Part shown: positions 27,270 to 40,260 of the stretch, piece by piece
How positions within the stretch are numbered: the first letter of the stretch is position 1
Layout of the letters: every line of letters starts with the position of its first letter
NCBI RefSeq assembly: GCF_004217495.1
Contig: NZ_SHLC01000001.1
Span: forward strand, 1,178,001-1,242,000
Length of the DNA stretch: 64,000 nucleotides
From: Microterricola gilva
Lineage (GTDB): Bacteria > Actinomycetota > Actinomycetes > Actinomycetales > Microbacteriaceae
Reading direction: 5' to 3'
Notes under the pieces: generated by a model
What the model was told of the DNA's origin: nothing
The model's input: only the letters and a program-made list of their open reading frames with translations
Databases searched by the model: none
Program-made: the position numbers and the translations under genes

Positions 27270-27340
27270 TGCACGCTGGCTTGAGCGAGCGGGGCAGCGA
27301 CGAAGGAGCAGCGACGCACGCGAAGCCCCGAGCGGATCCG
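27270..27340 (-). repeat. diverged inverted copy of the 67-bp repeat
   Basis: Opens with TGCACGCTGGCTTGAG (27270-27285), the exact reverse complement of the end of copy 1. It later carries CGAAGCCCCGAG (27321-27332), one mismatch from the reverse complement of CTCAGGGCTTCG in copy 1. The middle is more divergent and slightly longer. Confidence 0.7.
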
Positions 27341-27372
27341 CCGACACTGGTCTGCGGCATCCATGGCGACCG

Positions 27373-27439
27373 GATCCGGTCAGGCGCTCAGGGCTTCGGG
27401 GGCGGCCTCGTTCCTCGGCTGCTCCCTCGAGCCAGCGTG
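27373..27439 (+). repeat. 67-bp direct repeat, copy 2
   Basis: Nearly identical to 27155-27221, with three mismatches. It overlaps the palindrome GACCGGATCCGGTC (27368-27381). It lies just before the 3' end of the AI-2E-family gene. No ORF worth calling lies in 27128-27450. Confidence 0.9.
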
Positions 27440-27450
27440 TGAATTGGGCG

Positions 27451-28527
27451 CTAGAGCGTGTTCTGCCGCGGAATCACGACCTGCTTGATGATCAGCAGGA
27501 TGGCGGCGGCGGTGGGAATCGCGATGAGGGCTCCGAGCAGCCCGAGAAGCGAACCGCCGGCCAGCGCGGCGATGACCACGACGGACGCCGGAACCGCGAC
27601 GGCCTTATTCATGATGCGCGGGCTCAGCACATAGGCCTCGACCTGCATGTAGATCAGGTAGTAGATCGCAGCGGCCAGCGCCGTGAGCGGGGAGCCGAGG
27701 CCGGGGATCAGGCAGATCAGCACGATGAGTATGGACCCGGAGATCGTTCCAACGAGCGGGACCAACGAGAACAGGAACGCCAGCAGGGCGAGGAGAGCCG
27801 GGAACGGTGCGTCGATGATGCTGAGGAAGATGAAGCTCAGCAGCCCGTTCACGAGCGCGAGCGTCACCTGGCCGACGACGTACCGACCGACCGATTCGCT
27901 GATCTGTTCGCTCAGGTCGGTGAAGCGCTCGCGGCGCGAGGCAGGCACCAGCTGGTAGAGGCCGCGCTTCATCGACGGCAGGCTGCCGGCGAAGTAGAGG
28001 GTCAGGATCACGACGATCACGATGCCGAACAGCCCGGCGGAGAGCGCGACACCGAACTGCAGCACGCCGCCGAAGAGCCCGACGAGCTGATCGGGGTTGG
28101 TGACGAAGTCGTTGACCGCCTTGGTCATCGCCACGACGATCTCCTCCACTTGCAGGTTGGGGAAGGCCTCCTGCAGTGTGACGACGAGTTCGCCGGAGAG
28201 GAACCGACGCGACAGCACGGGCACGAATTCGATCAACTGATTGACCTGCTCGCTGATGATCGGGATGACGGCGAAGACGACCCCGGTCAGGGCCGCGACC
28301 ACCGCGGCGAGCACGGTGAGGATCGCGGCCCAGCGCGGAACCTTATGCCGCTCGAGGAATGCGATCGCCGGATCAAGTCCGAGCGAGAGGAACAGCGCCG
28401 CGCCGATGTAGCTGAGAATCGTCGCCAGCGATGCGATCGAACCGAGGATCAGGATGCCGAGACCGACTCCGAGCGTGGCGACCAGGCCGAGCCGGAAAGC
28501 ATTCTGAATCTTCACACGCACTCCCAC
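27451..28527 (-). CDS. AI-2E family transporter (UPF0118 membrane protein)
   Basis: 358 aa with about seven to eight TM segments: two N-terminal, a large amphipathic/extracytoplasmic region (residues ~85-150, PIISEQVNQLIEFVPVLSRRF), then a TM bundle with the family stretch LVPLVGTISGSILIVLICLI and the C-terminal ALIAIPTAAAILLIIKQVV. The family is named for autoinducer-2 export, but many members are Na+/H+ antiporters or uncharacterised. GTG 28527 lies 19 bp after the DivIVA-like gene's stop, so they probably form an operon. Confidence 0.88.
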   Translation of the reverse strand: MGVRVKIQNAFRLGLVATLGVGLGILILGSIASLATILSYIGAALFLSLGLDPAIAFLERHKVPRWAAILTVLAAVVAALTGVVFAVIPIISEQVNQLIEFVPVLSRRFLSGELVVTLQEAFPNLQVEEIVVAMTKAVNDFVTNPDQLVGLFGGVLQFGVALSAGLFGIVIVVILTLYFAGSLPSMKRGLYQLVPASRRERFTDLSEQISESVGRYVVGQVTLALVNGLLSFIFLSIIDAPFPALLALLAFLFSLVPLVGTISGSILIVLICLIPGLGSPLTALAAAIYYLIYMQVEAYVLSPRIMNKAVAVPASVVVIAALAGGSLLGLLGALIAIPTAAAILLIIKQVVIPRQNTL

Positions 28528-28546
28528 CGTGACGGCGGAAGTGTGA

Positions 28547-30160
28547 TCACTCCGTCTCGGAGGTCACCTGTTCTGCCTGCTTGAGAACACCGCGCAGGCT
28601 CTCGAAGTAGCCAGCGACCGCGTCGCGCTCAATCCTAATCTGGGACAGGCGGTCCTCTGCGTCAGCCACGAGTGCCCTGGTGCGTTCCTCGGTCTCGGCC
28701 AGACGCGTTGCGACCGTGGCCTCTGCCTCGCTGATGGTGCGCGCTGCGGCGTCCTCGGCCTCGTCCAGGATCGCCTTGGCCTCACCGCGGGCGCCGCTGC
28801 TGAGACGCTCGGCCTCTGCACGGTTCTCACTCGCGCGGCTGATGGCCTCCGCCAGCTGTGCGTTGGCGTCGTCCAGGAACTTCTGGGTCTGGGCGACGGC
28901 CTCCTGGTGGCGCTGCAGGTGCTCCTGCTCGGCCTCATCGCGACGCGCCTTCAGCTCGACATCGAGGTCGATGCGGGCCTGTTCGATCTCGCGGCGCATC
29001 TTCTGCACCTCGTGACCGGTCTTCTTGCGGCTCGCGGCGAGCTGGTTGTCGAGGTCGATGCGTGCCTGCTCACCTTCGGCGGTGAAGTCGGCGCGCGCCT
29101 GCTCGTGCTCGAGGGCGAGGTCGGCGCGGGACTGCTCGATGTCGCCGTCGTGGCGTGCTCGGCTGCGCTCCAGCTCGTGGCTGAGCTTGAGTCTGGCGGT
29201 CTCGATCTCGCGGGCGAGATCAGTCTTCTCCTGCTCGCGGGCGAGGGCGATCTCGGCGCGGCTCTGGTCGATCTCGCGTGAGAGATCGGTGCGGGCCTGC
29301 TCGAGTTCGATGGCGAGCGCTGCACGCGACTCCGCGGTCTCGGCGGCGAGGCCCTGCCGAGCCTCGGCGCTCTCGCGCTCGAGGTCGAGGCGTGCCTGCT
29401 CGTTGTCCCTAGCCAGGTCGAGGCGTGCCTGTTCGGTCTCCTTGGCGAGATCGGCGCGGGCCTGGTCGAGTTCGAGGGCGACCTCCGAGCGGGTCTGCTC
29501 CGTCTCCTGGGCGAGTCCAGCCGCAGCGGTTCGTGCCTCGGAGGCTTCGCGGTTGGCGACGACGACGACCTCAGCGGCCTCGCGTTCGGCCTCTGCGCGG
29601 ATCGCGGCGGTCTCGCGCTTGGCGGTAGCACGCAGTTCGGCTGCCTCGGTCGCCACGGCGCCACGGATGGCGGCGGCGTCGCGCAGGGCTTCCTGCGTGA
29701 TGAGCTCCTGCTCGTCACGGACGCGGGCCACGATGTCGTCGGCTTCGAGCCTGGCTGTTTCGAGGATGCGCGCGGCCTTGGCGCGGGCGTCGCTGACGGT
29801 CCGCTCGGCGAGCGCTGTGGCATCCGTGCGGAGCTTCTCGACCTCGCCGGAGGCGGAGCTGCGCAGCTTCTCTGCATCGATGTCGGCCTGGGCGATGAGG
29901 CGGGTCGACTGCTCCTCCGCAACGCGCAGGGTGTTCTCGAGCTTGGTGCCGAGTCCGGAGAACGTGGGGCTGCCGACCTCTTCGAGCTCGGCGTTCAGCT
30001 CATCGATGCGCGCGCCGAGCCGCTTGATCTCCTTGGCCGCGTCGACGCCGTGGGCGTTCGACTTGATCAAGTCGCGCCGCAGGCCCTGGATGGCCTTGTC
30101 GACCTCGTCCTTGTCGTAGCCCCGGAATACCTGGGTGAACTCGGTTTCGTCGGTAGCCAC
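28547..30160 (-). CDS. long coiled-coil DivIVA-like protein with hendecad repeats
   Basis: 537 aa. A short N-terminal DivIVA-like motif (EFTQVFRGYDKDEVDKAIQGL, residues ~7-27) is followed by ~500 residues of coiled coil. From residue ~219 to ~394 an 11-residue unit such as ETEQARLDLAR repeats about 16 times without a break. The protein is highly charged, has no TM segment and is presumably cytoskeletal or polar, as in DivIVA, Scy or FilP-type actinobacterial coiled-coil proteins. AAGGAG precedes GTG 30160. An AI-2E-family gene follows in the operon. Confidence 0.82.
   Translation of the reverse strand: MATDETEFTQVFRGYDKDEVDKAIQGLRRDLIKSNAHGVDAAKEIKRLGARIDELNAELEEVGSPTFSGLGTKLENTLRVAEEQSTRLIAQADIDAEKLRSSASGEVEKLRTDATALAERTVSDARAKAARILETARLEADDIVARVRDEQELITQEALRDAAAIRGAVATEAAELRATAKRETAAIRAEAEREAAEVVVVANREASEARTAAAGLAQETEQTRSEVALELDQARADLAKETEQARLDLARDNEQARLDLERESAEARQGLAAETAESRAALAIELEQARTDLSREIDQSRAEIALAREQEKTDLAREIETARLKLSHELERSRARHDGDIEQSRADLALEHEQARADFTAEGEQARIDLDNQLAASRKKTGHEVQKMRREIEQARIDLDVELKARRDEAEQEHLQRHQEAVAQTQKFLDDANAQLAEAISRASENRAEAERLSSGARGEAKAILDEAEDAAARTISEAEATVATRLAETEERTRALVADAEDRLSQIRIERDAVAGYFESLRGVLKQAEQVTSETE
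28979..29506 (-). repeat. 33-bp (11-codon) repeats coding the hendecad array
   Basis: The DNA for residues ~219-394 of the coiled-coil protein is about 16 imperfect 33-bp units, consensus E-x-E-Q-A-R-x-D-L-A-R. Units differ at synonymous and variable positions, so they are ancient or under selection, not a recent expansion. Confidence 0.8.
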
Positions 30161-30420
30161 GATGTCTCTCCTTATGTCGGTCGCAGCAGCGCAGAGAATC
30201 GCGCTGCGAGCCACACTGATTTTAGCGGCATTTGCTGGCACCGAATGACGCGCGCGCACAGGCAGTTCCCACGCGGATTGGGGCGTCTTTCAGCTATGTC
30301 CGGTAGTGTCAACTGTCTTTGGCTGTTGCCATTTCGACCTGTTTACAACGAAATACCCGTCGTTGCGCCCGCTGCGTGCTGGCGTCGGTCATGGCTTCAG
30401 GCAACACAAAAGGAGAATTC
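30161..30420. promoter_or_regulatory. divergent control region between the coiled-coil gene and the 611-aa membrane protein gene
   Basis: 260 bp without a gene. It must hold two outward promoters, and its 30300-30370 part is AT-richer than the surroundings (for example GTTTACAACGAAATACC). I find no convincing -35/-10 pair. The right-hand gene has AAGGAG before GTG 30421, the left-hand one AAGGAG before GTG 30160. Confidence 0.35.
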
Positions 30421-32256
30421 GTGCGTTTTGTTTTGGCGATCGTGGCATTTGTTGCTGCGGCCTGCATGATTGCGCTGGGCATCGCCCAGCGCACTGTCTT
30501 TCTCGAGCCCGCAAGCGTCTCGCTCAGCACCACTGTTGCAGGTAACGGCCCGTACACGGTGATCGACAGCGACGCGCTGACCGCTCATGAAGGTGCCCAG
30601 ACTCTGACCGTTCGCGGTTCGGGCGACACCTTCATGGCGTACGGCCGCACCGCAGACATGGAGGCGTGGCTCGGCGACCTCAGCTACACCCGTCTGAGCT
30701 ATGACGAGGACACGAAGGAGCTCAGCTCCGAGCTCGTCCGCGGTCAGTCGGAGTTCACGAATGACGCGAGCCAGCCGTCGGATCCGCAGACCGGGGCGGA
30801 GGCGGCGACGCCGAACCCGAACCCCCGTGGTTCCGATCTGTGGCTCGATGAGTGGACGAGCGAGAACTCGCTGTCCAACACGATCAACGCGCCTGAGGGC
30901 ATCTCGGTGCTCCTGGCCACCGACGGCACGGCGCCAGCACCCAAGAACGTGCGTATTTCCTGGCCGCTCGACAACTCGACGCCGTGGGCTGGACCGCTGA
31001 TCGTCGGCGGCGCGATTCTGCTGCTGATCGGCCTGGTGCTCTACCTGTGGGCGCTGATCCACATGCGGCGCTCTCGCGGTCCGCGTCGCAACGTGCCGAA
31101 GGGGCCGCGGATGCCGAAGCTGCCGAAGGCTCCCAAGCCCAAGATGATCAAGATCAACGAGATCACGGGCGGTCAGCGCAAGGCGATCAGCGGTCGCTCG
31201 TCGCGCCTCGCCGTCGTGCCGGTGCTGGTCATCTCCGGACTCGTGCTCTCCGGCTGCTCCGCCTCGTTCTGGCCCGACCTCTCGGAGACGCCGTCGGCGA
31301 CGGCGACCCCGACCCCGGAACTCACCGACACGCCGGAAGGTCTGGACGAGCTGCCGCCGCCCGCCGTCACCGTTCCGCAGCTCGAGCGCATCGTGCGCAA
31401 GATCGCCGTCGTCGCGAACGAGGCAGACACGTCGATGAACGCCGAGCTGCTTCCCGCACGTTTCACCGGTCCGGCGCTGCTCGAACGACAGAAGAACTAC
31501 CAGATCAGGGCCGGCTACCCGGAGCAGGCCGCTCCGAGCCCGATTCCCGCCTCGCCGATGGAAGTGATCCTGCCGCAGCAGAACGCGACCTGGCCGCGCA
31601 CCGTTGTCACCGTCATCCTCAATGAGGACGATCCGACGATCGCGCCGATGACCCTCGTTCTCAAGCAGAACAGCCCGCGGGAGAACTACCAGGTCGAGTA
31701 CGCCATCACGCTGGCAGCGGACGCGACGTTCCCGGAGGTGGCACCGGCCAGCATCGGTGCCCCGCCCGTCGCACCAGACACGAAGTTCCTGACGCTGGCA
31801 CCGGATCAGCTCGCAACGGCCTACGGTGACGTGATCCTCAAGGACACCGCGAGCGAGTACTACGACCTCTTCGACATCGCCGGAGACAGCTTCGTTCCCC
31901 AGGTTGGCGTCGCTGCAACGGAGGCGCGACGAGCCGAGCTGCCCCCGACGACGAACCTCGAGGTGTCGAATGCGCCCGGCCCGGGAGAGACCGTTGCCCT
32001 CGGCACAATCGACTCCGGCGCGATCGTGGCGGTGAACCTCAACCAGATGGAGAGCGCAACGCCGAACGATGGCGGTACTGTCGAGTTCAAGGCCAGCCCG
32101 GCCAAGTCGCTGTCCGGTGTCGAGAAGACCGCGAAGGGCGTCACCTCGACCCGCAGCGATCAGCTGCTGTTCTATGTTCCCGCCGCGGGCAGCGACGAGA
32201 AGATCCGTCTTCTCGGTTTCGCCCACAGCCTCATCGCCGCATCGGAGATCCCGTGA
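30421..32256 (+). CDS. membrane protein of unknown function with an internal lipobox-like segment
   Basis: 611 aa. TM1 at residues ~2-24, an extracytoplasmic region (~28-188), TM2 at ~189-214, a very basic Pro/Lys-rich cytoplasmic linker (~215-262, with PKLPKAPKPK), then a third hydrophobic segment RLAVVPVLVISGLVLSGCSA with LSGC at 276-279, and a ~330-residue extracytoplasmic C-terminal domain. The second half alone would look like a lipoprotein, so the gene may be an old fusion. Family not recognised. AAGGAG precedes GTG 30421. It overlaps the YbbN-like gene by GTGA. Confidence 0.75.
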   Translation: MRFVLAIVAFVAAACMIALGIAQRTVFLEPASVSLSTTVAGNGPYTVIDSDALTAHEGAQTLTVRGSGDTFMAYGRTADMEAWLGDLSYTRLSYDEDTKELSSELVRGQSEFTNDASQPSDPQTGAEAATPNPNPRGSDLWLDEWTSENSLSNTINAPEGISVLLATDGTAPAPKNVRISWPLDNSTPWAGPLIVGGAILLLIGLVLYLWALIHMRRSRGPRRNVPKGPRMPKLPKAPKPKMIKINEITGGQRKAISGRSSRLAVVPVLVISGLVLSGCSASFWPDLSETPSATATPTPELTDTPEGLDELPPPAVTVPQLERIVRKIAVVANEADTSMNAELLPARFTGPALLERQKNYQIRAGYPEQAAPSPIPASPMEVILPQQNATWPRTVVTVILNEDDPTIAPMTLVLKQNSPRENYQVEYAITLAADATFPEVAPASIGAPPVAPDTKFLTLAPDQLATAYGDVILKDTASEYYDLFDIAGDSFVPQVGVAATEARRAELPPTTNLEVSNAPGPGETVALGTIDSGAIVAVNLNQMESATPNDGGTVEFKASPAKSLSGVEKTAKGVTSTRSDQLLFYVPAAGSDEKIRLLGFAHSLIAASEIP

Positions 32257-33224
32257 CCAACGTTCCCCCCTCAGCAGCCAACCTCCGCGGAGCAGTCGAC
32301 CTCTCCTCGCTCGTGAACCGGGCGAACGCGCCGGTCGGTGCGCCGGCTCAGCCCGGTGCCCCCGCCGGGGCTCCCGTGCAGGTGCCGAGCCTCGTGTTGG
32401 ACGGAACAGACGCGAACTTCGGTGAGGTGCTCGAGCTCTCGCAGCGCGTTCCCGTGCTCGTCGACCTCTACGCAGACTGGGCGGAGCAGAGCACCGCGAT
32501 GAGTGCCGTGCTGCAGAAGGTCGTCGCCGGCCTGCGCGGGCGCCTCGTGCTGGTGCGGGTGGCCGTCGAGTCGAACCCGCAGCTGGCTCAGGCCTTCCAG
32601 GCGCAGTCGGTTCCGACGGTTGCGGCCGTCATCGCCGGGCAGCCCGTCCCGCTCTTCGCCGGTGCCATCGCCGAGGACCAGCTGCTCGACATCCTCGAGC
32701 AGTTGTTGCAGCTGGCCGTGCAGAACGGTGTCACCGGCAGCGCCGTCTCCGCGGATGCCGAGGCAGGCGCCCCCGCGGATGACGCCGCGGAGCCCGTTCA
32801 GGAGGAGCCGCTTCCGCCGCACCACGCCGAGGCGTACGAGGCCATCGAGCGCGGCGATTACCCGGCCGCCATCGGCTTCTACAAGACCGCGATCGCCCAG
32901 GACCCGCGCGACCAGCTCGCCGTGGCCGGGCTCGCCCAGGTCAGCCTGCTGCACCGTCTCGCGGGCAAGAGCCTCGAGCAGATCCGCTCAGCCGCCGCTG
33001 CCGGACCGAATGACCTCGACGCCCAGCTCGACGTTGCCGACCTCGACCTCTCCGGTGGCCACGTCGCCGATGCGTTCGACCGTCTTCTCACGCTGTTCCC
33101 GACGCTCGACGCCGATGGGAAGAACCGGGTGCGCGAGCGAATGCTTGAGCTGTTCGAGGTCGTCGGAACGACCGACCCCGTCGTCATCGCGGCACGCCAG
33201 CGCCTGGCGATGCTGCTCTACTGA
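32253..33224 (+). CDS. YbbN/CnoX-like thioredoxin-fold and TPR co-chaperone
   Basis: 323 aa. Thioredoxin-like domain at ~45-160 (VPVLVDLYADWAEQSTAMSAVL, ... AQSVPTVAAVIAGQPVPLFAGA), then TPR-like helices from ~185 (HHAEAYEAIERGDYPAAIGFYKTAI). The CxxC site is replaced by AEQS, so it is redox-inactive, as in many YbbN proteins, which hold unfolded clients for DnaK or GroEL. GTG 32253 overlaps the membrane-protein stop. Confidence 0.87.
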   Translation: MTNVPPSAANLRGAVDLSSLVNRANAPVGAPAQPGAPAGAPVQVPSLVLDGTDANFGEVLELSQRVPVLVDLYADWAEQSTAMSAVLQKVVAGLRGRLVLVRVAVESNPQLAQAFQAQSVPTVAAVIAGQPVPLFAGAIAEDQLLDILEQLLQLAVQNGVTGSAVSADAEAGAPADDAAEPVQEEPLPPHHAEAYEAIERGDYPAAIGFYKTAIAQDPRDQLAVAGLAQVSLLHRLAGKSLEQIRSAAAAGPNDLDAQLDVADLDLSGGHVADAFDRLLTLFPTLDADGKNRVRERMLELFEVVGTTDPVVIAARQRLAMLLY

Positions 33225-33242
33225 TCTCCCGGCGTCCGGCGC

Positions 33243-35447
<2,205 letters not shown>

Positions 35448-35449
35448 GG

Positions 35450-37594
<2,145 letters not shown>

Positions 37595-37600
37595 ACTGCG

Positions 37601-37668
37601 ACGGTAGCGCGAATCACACGCGCTGTGCTGCCCTCATTAACACAATCGTCACCCGCGCCGCCTAGGGT
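37601..37668. promoter_or_regulatory. divergent leaderless promoters for glgE and glgP
   Basis: On the minus strand TACCGT (37606-37601) ends 6 nt before GTG 37594 of glgE. On the plus strand TAGGGT (37663-37668) ends 7 nt before GTG 37676 of glgP. The 81-bp gap between the two starts therefore carries two leaderless promoters for opposing glucan synthesis and breakdown genes. Confidence 0.55.
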
Positions 37669-37675
37669 GGTGCTC

Positions 37676-40234
37676 GTGAAGGCGATTCGAAAGTTCACCG
37701 TTCGTGCCGTGCTCCCCGATGCGCTCTCCGCGCTGGGCGAACTCGCGGCGAATCTGCGCTGGTCATGGCACGAGCCGACGAGGGAGCTCTTCGCGCACGT
37801 CGCCCCGGAGATCTGGAACCGGCTCGGGCACGACCCGATTGCGCTGCTCGGCGAGGTCGGCCCGGAACGGCTCGAGGCGCTGGCGCAGGATGCCGCGTAC
37901 GTCGATGCCGTGAACCGGCAGCGCGACGAGCTCCGCGCGTACCTCAGCGAGCCCCGCTGGTACCAGGGGCTCGAGTGCGAGAAGCCGCCGGCGATCGGGT
38001 ACTTCTCGCCGGAGTTCGGCATCGCAGCGGCCCTGCCGCAGTACTCTGGCGGCCTCGGCATCCTGGCCGGGGACCACCTGAAGAGTGCGTCAGACCTCGG
38101 CGTGCCGATCGTGGCCGTCGGCCTGTTCTACCGCTCCGGCTACTTCTCGCAGGCGATCGCGAACGACGGCTGGCAGCTCGAGAGCTACCCGGTGCTCGAC
38201 CCGGACGGTCTGCCGCTCGCGGTGCTGCGCCGGCCGGACGGCTCCGCGGTGCAGATCACGCTCGCGCTCCCGGAGGGGCGCACCCTTCACGCGCGGGTGT
38301 GGCAGGCAGCCGTCGGCCGGGTGCGGCTGCTGCTGCTCGACACCGACATCCCAGACAACAGCGACGAGCTGCGCCACGTCACCGACCGACTCTACGGCGG
38401 GGCGGGGGAGCACCGCCTGCAGCAGGAGCTGCTGCTCGGCATCGGCGGTGTCCGCGCGGTGAACGCCTGGTCCGAGCTCACCGGCAGGCCGGCGCCCGAG
38501 GTCTTCCACACGAACGAGGGACACGCCGGATTCCTCGGCGTCGAGCGCATCGCGGCCCTCATCGGTGAGGGTCTCACCTTCGCGCAGGCTCTCGAACTGG
38601 TGCGAGCAGGAACGGTGTTCACGACCCACACACCCGTGCCGGCCGGAATCGACCGATTCGAGCTCGACGTCGTCGAGCGCTACCTCGACACCGATCTGCT
38701 TCCTGGGGTCGACGCCGCCGACGTGCTGGCGCTCGGCCGGGAGGACGGCGCACACCCGAAGTTCAACATGGCGTACATGGGCCTGCGCCTCGCCCGCACA
38801 AGCAACGGCGTCTCCCGCCTGCACGGCGAGGTCAGCCGGGCCATGTTCAGCGGGCTCTGGCCCGGCTTCGACACGGATGAGGTGCCGATCACCTCGATCA
38901 CGAACGGGGTTCACGCACCGACGTGGACGGATCCCCGCCTGCAGGGGCTGGCCTGGGAGCGGCTCGGCAGCGCAGACACGACCGCCGTCGACTGGCTCTC
39001 GCCCGCACTCAGCGACGCCGAACTCTGGCGGGTGCGCGGGGAGATGCGCGCGCAGCTCGTCGCCGATGCGCGGGAGCGCACGGCATCCGCCTGGCTCGGC
39101 CAGAATCCGGGAGGGCGTGCCCCGGCCTGGATCGACGAGCTGCTCGACCCGGCCGTTCTCACCATCGGATTCGCCCGTCGCGTGCCGACGTACAAGCGTC
39201 TCACCCTCATGCTGCACGACCGGGATCGGCTGCGCTCCCTGTTGCTGCACCAGGAACGGCCGGTGCAGCTCGTGATCGCCGGCAAGTCGCACCCGGCCGA
39301 TGACGAGGGCAAGCGCCTCATCCAGGAACTCGTGCAGTTCGCCGCAGAGCCGGAGGTGCGCGGGCGCATCGTGTTCCTGCCCGACTACGACATCGCCATG
39401 GCGCAGACCCTCTACCCGGGCACCGACGTCTGGCTGAACAACCCGCTGCGCCCGCTCGAGGCCTGCGGGACCTCCGGCATGAAGGCGGCGCTGAACGGGG
39501 TGCTGAACCTGTCGATCCTCGACGGCTGGTGGAACGAGTACTTCGACGGCGAGAACGGCTGGGCCATTCCCTCTGCGGATGCCGCGACGGACGGCGCGGA
39601 GCGCGACCGGCTGGAGGCCGAGGCGCTCTACGACCTGATCGAGCACCAGGTCGCGCCGCGCTTCTACCAGCGCGGCGACGACGGGGTGCCTGAACGCTGG
39701 ATGCAGTCGGTGCGGCACACCCTGGCGACGCTCTCACCGGAGCTCAGCGCCGACCGGATGGTGCGCGAATACGTCGAACGGCTGTACTGCCCTGCCGCGG
39801 CCGCCGAGGCCGCGCTCTCGGCCGGGCATGCAGAGGCGGCGCGGGCGCTCGCCGCGTGGAAGGCACGGGTGCGGGCTGCCTGGCCGACGGTGAGCGTCGA
39901 GCACGTGGAGTCCGGCGGGGTCGCCGAGGTCGCACAGGTGGGCGACGAACTGCACCTGCGCGCCCACATCGGGCTCGGCGAGCTGAGCCCGGACGACGTC
40001 GCCGTCGAGGTCGTCTACGGCCGCAGCACAGGCGGTGATGAGCTCAGCGACGTCGAGCGTCTCGAGTTGCAGGCCGACCCGACGGCCGGGCTCGACGGCG
40101 CCGCGACGAGGCTGTTCACCGGAACGGTGCCGCTCGGCCGGGCCGGTGGGTTCGGCTACACCGTTCGCGTCGTGCCCGCCCACCCGCTGCTGTCGGGCGC
40201 CGCCGAGATGGGGCTCGTCGCCGTGGCCGAGTAA
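37676..40234 (+). CDS. glgP: alpha-glucan phosphorylase (GT35, DUF3417-containing type)
   Basis: 852 aa. Releases glucose-1-phosphate from alpha-1,4-glucans with pyridoxal phosphate. The N-terminal DUF3417 domain (LSALGELAANLRWSWHEPTRELF) marks the archaeal/actinobacterial phosphorylase type. Catalytic region: HTNEGHAGFLGVER, FTTHTPVPAGIDRF, SITNGVHAPTW and the PLP-lysine segment EACGTSGMKAALNGVLNLS. GTG 37676 is supported by the -10 spacing and by homology; the frame stays open upstream, antisense to glgE, with no real coding content. Confidence 0.95.
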   Translation: MKAIRKFTVRAVLPDALSALGELAANLRWSWHEPTRELFAHVAPEIWNRLGHDPIALLGEVGPERLEALAQDAAYVDAVNRQRDELRAYLSEPRWYQGLECEKPPAIGYFSPEFGIAAALPQYSGGLGILAGDHLKSASDLGVPIVAVGLFYRSGYFSQAIANDGWQLESYPVLDPDGLPLAVLRRPDGSAVQITLALPEGRTLHARVWQAAVGRVRLLLLDTDIPDNSDELRHVTDRLYGGAGEHRLQQELLLGIGGVRAVNAWSELTGRPAPEVFHTNEGHAGFLGVERIAALIGEGLTFAQALELVRAGTVFTTHTPVPAGIDRFELDVVERYLDTDLLPGVDAADVLALGREDGAHPKFNMAYMGLRLARTSNGVSRLHGEVSRAMFSGLWPGFDTDEVPITSITNGVHAPTWTDPRLQGLAWERLGSADTTAVDWLSPALSDAELWRVRGEMRAQLVADARERTASAWLGQNPGGRAPAWIDELLDPAVLTIGFARRVPTYKRLTLMLHDRDRLRSLLLHQERPVQLVIAGKSHPADDEGKRLIQELVQFAAEPEVRGRIVFLPDYDIAMAQTLYPGTDVWLNNPLRPLEACGTSGMKAALNGVLNLSILDGWWNEYFDGENGWAIPSADAATDGAERDRLEAEALYDLIEHQVAPRFYQRGDDGVPERWMQSVRHTLATLSPELSADRMVREYVERLYCPAAAAEAALSAGHAEAARALAAWKARVRAAWPTVSVEHVESGGVAEVAQVGDELHLRAHIGLGELSPDDVAVEVVYGRSTGGDELSDVERLELQADPTAGLDGAATRLFTGTVPLGRAGGFGYTVRVVPAHPLLSGAAEMGLVAVAE

Positions 40235-40260
40235 TCGACAAGCCGAGTGCCGAGTGGCCG

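Noticed and set aside
27128-27450. An insertion sequence
   Set aside because: Repeats are present but there is no transposase frame and no target duplication; called only as repeats.
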